The translations under genes and the position numbers were made by a program. The notes under the pieces are model-generated. The model did no database searches, was not told where the DNA came from, and worked only from the letters and a program-made list of their open reading frames with translations. A stretch of DNA of 8,340 nt from Candidatus Gastranaerophilales bacterium (lineage in GTDB: Bacteria > Cyanobacteriota > Vampirovibrionia > Gastranaerophilales > JAQUYY01): positions 1 through 8,340 of the forward strand of contig JAQUYY010000075.1 of assembly GCA_028691575.1 (NCBI GenBank), read 5' to 3'. This document shows positions 1 through 4,411 of the stretch, in pieces (position 1 is the first letter of the stretch; every line of letters starts with the position of its first letter).

Positions 1-1708
1 CGCTATATTGCATTCTGTTATTTATCTTTTTATATCCGCATCCCCATGTGTTTTGAATATCTGTTTTCTTGTTTTTAAGTAATAACCGCCTAATTCCAAA
101 AACTGCTAAAATCATTGCTATAAAAGCAAAACTGCTTAAAGAAATATACCTTAGCAAGTCTAAAGGTAAATAAAGATCTGTTAATGCCGGATTGTTATTA
201 ATTAAATATTTAACAGGATTTAATACTATTAATACCGCATATTGAGGGAATAAACCTATTAAAAGAGCTGCTAATGCTAGAATTACAACAGGCAATAACA
301 TTACGAAGGATACTTCTTTTTTAACATCCTGAGATTGTTGAGATCTTGGAACTCCTAAAAAAGTTATACTGAAAATTTTTGTAAAACAAAGCAATGCAAT
401 AGCACCCACAAAAGAAATTGAGGCTATAATTCCTACGATTAGAACCGTTGTGTAAATATCTTTAATGACTAATCCTTTTAATAAGCCCATATATATTAAA
501 AATTCGCTAATAAACCCGTTAAATGGAGGTAAAGCCGATATTGATATAGAACCGATTAAAAATAAAAATGATGTATAAGGCATTTTTTTAGCAAGTCCGC
601 CTAATTGCTCCATATCTTTTAAATGAGTTTGTTTATAAACACAACCTGCACAGAAAAACAGTATTTCCTTGAATATAGAGTGGTTTAACAGATGCAAAAA
701 AGCTCCTGCAAAGCCAAATGTAGCAATTAAATTATTGTGATAACTTAATCCCAACATTCCAAGACCTATTCCTATTCCAATTATCCCAATATTTTCAATA
801 GAAGAATAAGCAAGCAGTTTTTTAATATCTTTCTGGGCTGTTGCATATAAAATGCCGAATAGTGCTGTTAATGCCGAGATGATTAAAATAAAATATGAAA
901 TTGATAAAGACGGGATAATAAGGGTCAAGACTCGTAAAATTCCGTAAATCCCTGTTTTAATCATAACTCCTGACATAATAGCCGATACATGACTTGGCGC
1001 AGCCGGGTGAGCTTTTGGCAGCCAGTTATGGAAAGGGACAAAACCGGCTTTTGTACCAAAACCTATGAATAAAAGAATAAAAATCGTCTCTGCAAAGATT
1101 TTGTTTGACTCTAAAACTGATTTAAAGGAATTAAACTCAAGACTTCCTGATTTTAAATAAAGCATTATAAAACCAAGAATTAGAAAGATTACGCAGATAT
1201 GCATATAAATTAAGTAATTTATTCCTGCTGAAAGAACTTCTTTTTTATTGTTTTCAAATATAATAAGGAAAAAAGAGGATAAAGACATGATTTCCCATAC
1301 TATTAAAAAGAAAAGAGCATTTTGAATCGTTACAACTCCAAGCATAGAGCATATTAATATACTTAAAAATAAAAAATGAGAAGAAATATTTTTATTTTTG
1401 TTTAAATAAGGTTTGATATATCCTGAAGCATAAACAGTTCCGAGAAAACTCATTATTGAAATAACAAGGATAAAAAATGCCGATAAAGGATCAATAACTA
1501 CAGGTATTTTTCCTATAGGCTCCGGAAGATAAAATATTTTCTCAATAACGTTGCCTGTAAAAAGTATTTTAAAAGCAGGAATCGAGGTTAAAACCGTTCC
1601 TGAAAATGAAAATATTGAAATAATTTTTGCTTTATAATTTTCGGCAAATATTAAAGAAATTAATCCGCCTGCAAATATTAATATTAATCCTGTTAAAAAG
1701 TATTCCAT
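1..1708 (-). CDS. hyfB: Hydrogenase-4 component B-like proton antiporter subunit (partial, 3' end outside window)
   Basis: This is an integral membrane subunit of the NuoL/MrpA/HyfB antiporter family. In energy-converting [NiFe]-hydrogenases and related complexes it couples electron transfer to H+ or Na+ movement. The start is ATG at 1708-1706, directly after an in-frame TGA; 569 codons are present. Visible landmarks: a Glu in a membrane helix (E139 in LIVWEIMS); the core FGTKAGFVPFHNWLPKAHPA at about 217-236 with K220, followed by SHVSAIMSGVMIKTG with H240 and K251; DIKKLLAYSSIENIGI at about 294-309; and FLHLLNHSIFKE at about 337-348 with H339, H343 and K347. Near the window edge comes TWGCGY followed by RMQYS, which I associate with the C-terminal region of HyfB-type rather than NuoL-type proteins. 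HyfB proteins are usually about 650-680 residues, so roughly 100 are missing. The Shine-Dalgarno is weak (AGAG). Family assignment is secure; HyfB versus another complex-I-like antiporter subunit is likely but unproven without the neighbours. Confidence 0.88.
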   Translation of the reverse strand, partial: MEYFLTGLILIFAGGLISLIFAENYKAKIISIFSFSGTVLTSIPAFKILFTGNVIEKIFYLPEPIGKIPVVIDPLSAFFILVISIMSFLGTVYASGYIKPYLNKNKNISSHFLFLSILICSMLGVVTIQNALFFLIVWEIMSLSSFFLIIFENNKKEVLSAGINYLIYMHICVIFLILGFIMLYLKSGSLEFNSFKSVLESNKIFAETIFILLFIGFGTKAGFVPFHNWLPKAHPAAPSHVSAIMSGVMIKTGIYGILRVLTLIIPSLSISYFILIISALTALFGILYATAQKDIKKLLAYSSIENIGIIGIGIGLGMLGLSYHNNLIATFGFAGAFLHLLNHSIFKEILFFCAGCVYKQTHLKDMEQLGGLAKKMPYTSFLFLIGSISISALPPFNGFISEFLIYMGLLKGLVIKDIYTTVLIVGIIASISFVGAIALLCFTKIFSITFLGVPRSQQSQDVKKEVSFVMLLPVVILALAALLIGLFPQYAVLIVLNPVKYLINNNPALTDLYLPLDLLRYISLSSFAFIAMILAVFGIRRLLLKNKKTDIQNTWGCGYKKINNRMQYS

Positions 1709-1785
1709 TCACTCTGTTCTTTATTAAAAACTAAAACTTTTCTTGTTTTGTTAAGAGGATATTTGTGATAGTTCAAATTTTTCAT
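1693..1785 (-). CDS. Candidate 30-aa upstream ORF overlapping the hyfB start
   Basis: An ATG-started frame of 30 residues begins MKNLNYHKYPLNKTRKVLVF and ends at a TAA inside the first codons of hyfB, overlapping it by 16 bp in another frame. The composition is basic and protein-like, but there is no clear Shine-Dalgarno. If translated, it could couple translation to hyfB, whose own ribosome binding site is weak. It may also be chance in AT-rich DNA; I recognise no homologue. Confidence 0.2.
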   Translation of the reverse strand: MKNLNYHKYPLNKTRKVLVFNKEQSEWNTF

Positions 1786-1822
1786 AGTGTATATTATTAA
1801 ATGCGTTTAATTTCCTTTTCAT
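1751..1822 (-). CDS. Candidate 23-aa leader ORF with a Shine-Dalgarno
   Basis: A 23-residue frame (starts MKRKLNAFNN, ends SQISS) begins at ATG 1822 and is preceded by AGAAGG (1832-1837 on the complement) with a 9-nt spacer. That is a better ribosome binding site than the one for hyfB. Its 3' part overlaps the next small ORF (1693-1785), which in turn overlaps hyfB, so ribosomes could pass along a chain of overlapping frames. Nothing else supports translation. Confidence 0.22.
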   Translation of the reverse strand: MKRKLNAFNNIHYEKFELSQISS

Positions 1823-1862
1823 ATAATCATACCTTCTTTATAAAAAATTTAATACCAATAAC

Positions 1863-1877
1863 CCCAAAAGATTTGGG
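1863..1877. repeat. Perfect 6-bp palindrome CCCAAA-AGA-TTTGGG
   Basis: Two 6-bp arms with a 3-bp centre lie 155 bp upstream of the hyfB start. No T-run follows directly on either strand, so it is not a typical intrinsic terminator. It could be an operator half-site pair or a small hairpin in the leader RNA. Confidence 0.35.
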
Positions 1878-1960
1878 AAATTTAAAGGCAAGCCACATTG
1901 ATTTTTAATTTCATTAGTATTATTGAGCAAATAAAAAAAATAAGCAAGAAATGTTTTTTG

Positions 1961-2062
1961 TCAGTTTAGCCAAGCTCCATGATGTCCGAATCCTGTATAA
2001 ATTGGTCCAAAGTTAAAGTTAGTTTTGGTTAGTACGAAAACAAATATCTTGGGGGTATTCAT
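1961..2062 (-). CDS. Candidate 33-aa ORF with a protein-like C-terminus
   Basis: This frame runs from ATG 2062 to a TGA at 1961-1963. It begins MNTPKIFVFVLTK and ends IYTGFGHHGAWLN. The amphipathic start and the Gly/His/Trp-containing tail look more protein-like than random AT-rich sequence, but there is no Shine-Dalgarno and I recognise no family. It could be a leader peptide, a remnant of a degraded gene, or chance. Confidence 0.2.
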   Translation of the reverse strand: MNTPKIFVFVLTKTNFNFGPIYTGFGHHGAWLN

Positions 2063-2088
2063 TACTTTTAAATTTTTCTGCCGGCATA

Positions 2089-2094
2089 ATTATA
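2089..2094 (-). promoter_or_regulatory. Possible -10 box (TATAAT) for the hyfB leader
   Basis: A perfect TATAAT on the minus strand lies 381 bp upstream of the hyfB start and 36 bp past the HAD stop codon. I see no good -35 hexamer at 16-18 bp, so this is only a candidate. It would put transcription start near 2082 and give a long leader that includes the small ORFs. Confidence 0.22.
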
Positions 2095-2129
2095 CTTCTT
2101 TTTAGTATTAACGGATGCTGTTAGATGAA

Positions 2130-2462
2130 TTACTTTTTCCAGTATGGCTTAAAATTTTTAACATCAGACATTAATTTATCATAATCGCCGTTAAACCTGA
2201 TTCCTCGATCATCAATATACGCAAACGCAGGTTCTTTTTTATTTGTCACATCCTCAATATACCTGTCAAAATGGTGTTTGACAAGCCATTTTTGGACATC
2301 TTGACTATTTCTTGTCGTGAAAATCCGGATTTCATAGCTTAAAGACAGTTTTTGTATAAACTCTATAGCACCTTTTTTAGGCTCAAATAATTCTTTATCG
2401 CCTTGCCAGCCCTGATAAGTGTTTAGTACTCCATCAAAATCGATGTATATAGTTTTTTTCAT
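2130..2462 (-). CDS. Small HAD-superfamily phosphatase-like hydrolase
   Basis: This 110-residue protein has the haloacid dehalogenase catalytic signature: YIDFDGVLN (D8, D10) as motif I with the nucleophilic and acid/base aspartates, FTTR (T49/T50) as motif II, and AFAYIDDRG (D84, D85) as the acidic motif IV, with lysines at 75-76 as possible motif III. It has no cap domain, as in the compact HAD proteins found in bacteria and phages, so it probably acts on a phosphate ester, a phosphorylated macromolecule or a nucleotide; the substrate cannot be told. An AAGGA at 2476-2480 lies 13 nt before the ATG, longer than usual. It diverges from the XRE regulator at 2546 across a shared promoter/operator region, so control by that protein is plausible. 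Confidence 0.75.
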   Translation of the reverse strand: MKKTIYIDFDGVLNTYQGWQGDKELFEPKKGAIEFIQKLSLSYEIRIFTTRNSQDVQKWLVKHHFDRYIEDVTNKKEPAFAYIDDRGIRFNGDYDKLMSDVKNFKPYWKK

Positions 2463-2482
2463 TTTTTATAAAATGTCCTTAT

Positions 2483-2510
2483 TTAGTATGCTCTTTTTGC
2501 CAATTGGTAA
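2483..2510 (-). promoter_or_regulatory. Possible promoter of the HAD gene
   Basis: On the minus strand TTACCA (2505-2510), a 16-bp spacer and TACTAA (2483-2488) form a moderate sigma70-like promoter pointing at the HAD gene. Its -35 box coincides with the left arm of the inverted repeat and with the -35 region of the opposite promoter. One difficulty: transcription would start near 2476, leaving the AAGGA at the very 5' end of the mRNA. Confidence 0.3.
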
Positions 2511-2531
2511 TGACATATTTAAAATTATAAT
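2504..2531 (+). promoter_or_regulatory. Promoter of the XRE regulator
   Basis: TTGGTA (2504-2509), a 16-bp spacer and a perfect TATAAT (2526-2531) point at the XRE gene. Transcription would begin around 2538, only about 8 nt before the ATG at 2546, giving a nearly leaderless mRNA. That agrees with the absence of a Shine-Dalgarno. It also rules out the in-frame TTG at 2531 as start, because that codon begins in the last base of the -10 box. Confidence 0.5.
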
Positions 2532-2543
2532 TGATAATTACCA
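2505..2543. promoter_or_regulatory. Inverted repeat TGGTAAT / ATTACCA, probable operator
   Basis: Two exact 7-bp arms (2505-2511 and 2537-2543) lie 32 bp apart, about three helical turns. The left arm overlaps both -35 boxes of the divergent promoters; the right arm lies on the predicted XRE transcription start. This layout suits an autorepressing XRE dimer or tetramer that also controls the HAD gene. Binding itself is inference. Confidence 0.4.
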
Positions 2544-2545
2544 TT

Positions 2546-2791
2546 ATGCAATACCATGAAAAGATTTCTTCATATATCAAGCAAAAAAGAGAAAAAATAG
2601 GACTTTCTCTTAATGAATTTTGTTTTGAAAATGATTTAGAGCCAGCTACTTTGAGTAGATATGAAAATAAGAAAAGAAGAATAAGTTTGGAAAATCTTGT
2701 AAAAATAGCAAAAGGATTTAACCAAACTCCAGCTGAATTTTTAAGTGAATTTGAAAAAATAATTAATTATCCACTTTTAAAGAATAAATAA
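2546..2791 (+). CDS. XRE-family helix-turn-helix transcriptional regulator
   Basis: This 81-residue protein is almost entirely a Cro/C1-type HTH domain. KISSYIKQKREKIGLSLNEF (6-25) forms the first helices, then the turn and recognition helix fall in ENDLEPATLSRYENKKR (28-44), and ENLVKIAKGFNQTPAEFL (49-66) closes the domain. It has no sensor domain, so it is likely a small dimeric DNA-binding repressor. I start it at ATG 2546 rather than TTG 2531, which sits in the -10 box; there is no Shine-Dalgarno at either codon and the mRNA should be nearly leaderless. It faces the HAD gene across an inverted repeat matching expected autoregulation. Small solo XRE proteins also occur as phage or toxin-antitoxin regulators, but no toxin partner is evident here. 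Confidence 0.85.
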   Translation: MQYHEKISSYIKQKREKIGLSLNEFCFENDLEPATLSRYENKKRRISLENLVKIAKGFNQTPAEFLSEFEKIINYPLLKNK

Positions 2792-2805
2792 CCCTTTTTA
2801 AAAAT

Positions 2806-2834
2806 TTTACAATAAGAGCAATTTTTTTTATGTT
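2806..2834 (+). promoter_or_regulatory. Possible promoter of the 109-aa orphan gene
   Basis: TTTACA (2806-2811), a 17-bp spacer and TATGTT (2829-2834) give a moderate sigma70-like promoter between the XRE stop codon and the next gene. It would produce a leader of about 37 nt carrying the AAGGAG at 2866-2871. Read-through from the XRE gene is also possible, since I see no terminator after it. Confidence 0.33.
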
Positions 2835-2865
2835 TAAATTTTATATAAATAATTAATTGATAAAA

Positions 2866-2871
2866 AAGGAG
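2866..2871 (+). promoter_or_regulatory. Shine-Dalgarno AAGGAG deciding the start at 2878
   Basis: AAGGAG lies 6 nt before ATG 2878. The upstream in-frame TTG (2857) would put this ribosome binding site inside the coding sequence, so the ATG is the better start. Confidence 0.8.
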
Positions 2872-2877
2872 CAGTCT

Positions 2878-3207
2878 ATGCAAGTAAATTTTACTCCAAT
2901 AAGTTTTAAATCAACATCGCTATTGAGCAAGTGGGGCAAAAAAGTTTTGAGCAATTCTACACCAACTATTCCTAATAAAATTATTGCTGCGGCGGATTTT
3001 GATCCGACTAAAATTGCTAATAATCATAGAAAAATAGAAGGTGTTGCCCGTAAAATAATGGGAGAGATAATTAAAAAAAATGATGAAAATGTTAATGCTC
3101 TTAAAGAGTTATACCAAATTGTAACTGACAAAAAATCTGGTGGTACGGGTTTTATAGAACAAGCAGCAGAGTTTTGGAAAGTAGAACTCCCTAAGGTCAA
3201 GAAATAG
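2878..3207 (+). CDS. Unrecognised 109-aa protein with FTPISFKS N-terminus
   Basis: I do not recognise this protein by function. It starts MQVNFTPISFKSTSLLSKWG, is basic and Ser/Thr-rich up to about residue 34, has no hydrophobic signal peptide, and continues as a charged, mainly helical segment (about 46-84: ANNHRKIEGVARKIMGEIIK and NVNALKELYQIVTDK), a Gly-rich loop KSGGTGF (86-92) and a lysine-rich tail. Short N-terminal motifs of the form NFTPISFK are something I associate, from memory, with Gastranaerophilales proteins. The ATG at 2878 is fixed by a strong AAGGAG 6 nt upstream. Its 3' end overlaps by 11 bp the 3' end of the convergent glycine-zipper gene, and the two could be functionally paired, but nothing in the sequence proves this. 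Confidence 0.7.
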   Translation: MQVNFTPISFKSTSLLSKWGKKVLSNSTPTIPNKIIAAADFDPTKIANNHRKIEGVARKIMGEIIKKNDENVNALKELYQIVTDKKSGGTGFIEQAAEFWKVELPKVKK

Positions 3208-4210
3208 TATTTTGTAATTTTTCAGAGATTTCACTTCCTAGAACAGCACCTGTCCCCATTCCAATTAATGAGCCAATAGCTCCGCCATGTTTTGCCCCTA
3301 TTGCACCACCATAGCCAATTCCTGTAAGAATAGAAGTAACGTTTATCCCTGATTTTGCAGTTTGTTTGCCCACTTCTTTTGTTTTTTCAATAGCATCATT
3401 ACCATTTTTTGCAGATTTAAATATTTTAGGCAATTCTAAAATCCCAAGAGCGATAACACTTAATAATGGAATTCTTTTCATCGCTCGAGCCGTTAATTCT
3501 CCGCCAAATTTTTTAGCAGTAAATTCATAGGCATTAGCTTTTAACCCTGATGCATCTTCAATTTTATTAACCATTTTTTCGTCCAGAATCTCTATTTGAA
3601 AGAAATTTTTAATTTTTTCGCCAAATTTAGTATCATAAATTGTATTATCTAAATTATATAATTTTTCAGCGAATATATTTCCTTTTTTCTGTTGATTAAA
3701 TAGGGGTTTATCAAGCATAGTGCCTCTGAAAAATGAGAACGAATGCTGGTGAGTTTTTCTGTTATAAAGAGGGTCATAGATAAAGTTTTTATCAATCTTG
3801 CTCTTTATTTGATTTACAGCTCCTTTAATATCTCTTAAATCTTCCGGGAGATTGACTAATGCCAAACTGCTCAAACCTAATGTAGATAAATAATCATGAC
3901 TTTCAAGTTTATCAGGCAAGGATGAAACCCGTCTAATTGGTGCAATAGGGCTTAAACTTTTAAATAAAACTTCTGTTGATTCTTTGTTTTCAGAAACTGT
4001 ATTCTCGAAAGTGTCTGTTAACAGTTTTTTCTCATTATTTTTAATTGTATTTTGAAATTCTTGAATGTCAGAGCTTAATTTATCATCGGTAATTCTTAAT
4101 TTTTCTCTTCTATCAACGCCCGAGCGACATTCAACATCAACAGACTGTGCATTTTGTCGTCTGTCCTGTTTTTGATATTGAGGATAAAGTTTTAAAATAT
4201 TGTTGTCCAA
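3197..4210 (-). CDS. Unrecognised 337-aa protein with DRR motifs and C-terminal glycine zipper
   Basis: The family is not recognised. The N-terminal 40 residues carry two DRR motifs 17 residues apart (16-18 and 33-35) around SVDVECRSGV. A long polar, probably helical region follows (41-240), then a hydrophobic stretch near 246-264 (RIPLLSVIALGILELPKIF), a lysine-rich linker, and a C-terminal glycine zipper in which G297, G301, G305, G309, G313, G317, G321 and G325 recur exactly every fourth residue. Such zippers are typical of membrane-inserting or helix-packing segments. There is no N-terminal signal peptide. The only possible start is TTG 4210: an in-frame TGA lies six codons upstream and no Met occurs before residue 165. 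A GGAG sits only 3 nt before it, which is short, so the exact start is uncertain. A hairpin-rich leader precedes it. A membrane-associated or secreted effector-like protein is possible, but this is inference. Confidence 0.7.
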   Translation of the reverse strand: MDNNILKLYPQYQKQDRRQNAQSVDVECRSGVDRREKLRITDDKLSSDIQEFQNTIKNNEKKLLTDTFENTVSENKESTEVLFKSLSPIAPIRRVSSLPDKLESHDYLSTLGLSSLALVNLPEDLRDIKGAVNQIKSKIDKNFIYDPLYNRKTHQHSFSFFRGTMLDKPLFNQQKKGNIFAEKLYNLDNTIYDTKFGEKIKNFFQIEILDEKMVNKIEDASGLKANAYEFTAKKFGGELTARAMKRIPLLSVIALGILELPKIFKSAKNGNDAIEKTKEVGKQTAKSGINVTSILTGIGYGGAIGAKHGGAIGSLIGMGTGAVLGSEISEKLQNTIS

Positions 4211-4350
4211 CTTCTCCGCCCAAGTTCATATATAAATTAATAGGAATTTAATCCCTGTCTTGAAAGCTCGCCATTAACGGCACAAAAAATATTTTAGCCG
4301 TACACGCCACCTTAAATATTTTTATTAGCCTCAGCTCGCTTTCGCTATTT
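4211..4350 (-). other. Hairpin-rich, GC-richer leader upstream of the glycine-zipper gene
   Basis: This 140-bp stretch is richer in GC than the spacers around it. In the minus (transcribed) direction it contains GC-GAAA-GC and AGC-TGAG-GCT mini-hairpins (within 4326-4347), an ACGGC/GCCGT stem (4277-4301) enclosing the palindrome AAAATATTTT, a near-palindromic GCCGTTAATGGC (4270-4281), and AGGGA-TTAAA-TTCCT (4242-4256). The octamer-like AGCTCGC occurs twice on the plus strand (4265-4271, 4333-4339). It matches no riboswitch class that I know. It may be a 5' UTR with regulatory structure, a small RNA, or a dispersed intergenic repeat. Confidence 0.35.
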
Positions 4351-4354
4351 ATAT

Positions 4355-4379
4355 AAAAACATTTTCAACACAAAAAATG
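4355..4379 (-). terminator. AT-rich intrinsic terminator-like hairpin after the diguanylate cyclase gene
   Basis: In the minus direction CATTTT, an 8-nt loop and AAAATG form a 6-bp stem followed at once by TTTTT, 33 bp past the stop codon of the cyclase. The stem is weak in GC, so termination may be partial. Its position between two same-strand genes separates the cyclase from the glycine-zipper gene. Confidence 0.4.
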
Positions 4380-4411
4380 CTTTTAAAAACAAAAATTATT
4401 AAAAATTTGAA

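Larger units (their letters stand above)
1709..2129. other. 421-bp gap between hyfB and the HAD gene; no standard gene
   Basis: No frame of ordinary length is present on either strand. The stretch holds three minus-strand small ORFs (listed separately), a CCCAAA/TTTGGG palindrome, a TATAAT box on the minus strand, and no convincing terminator. As both flanking genes are read leftward, it most likely contains the end of the HAD transcript and the promoter plus long leader of the hydrogenase operon. I see no RNA family that I can name. Confidence 0.5.

Noticed and set aside
2111..2125. TAACGGATGCTGTTA hairpin as terminator of the HAD gene
   Set aside because: The good stem forms on the plus strand, while the HAD gene is on the minus strand, where the pairing is poorer and no T-run follows.
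2531..2545. TTG start of the XRE gene adding five residues
   Set aside because: The codon begins in the last base of the TATAAT box, so it would lie upstream of the transcription start.
2130..2791. HAD and XRE genes as a toxin-antitoxin pair
   Set aside because: The genes are divergent rather than co-transcribed, and the HAD protein has catalytic phosphatase motifs but no toxin-family signature.
2857..2877. TTG start of the 109-aa gene adding seven residues
   Set aside because: It would place the AAGGAG ribosome binding site inside the gene; ATG 2878 is correctly spaced from it.
4120..4227. 30-aa frame MNLGGEVGQQYF... from the ATG before the zipper gene
   Set aside because: It is out of frame with the zipper gene, has no Shine-Dalgarno, and mostly runs inside that gene's coding sequence.
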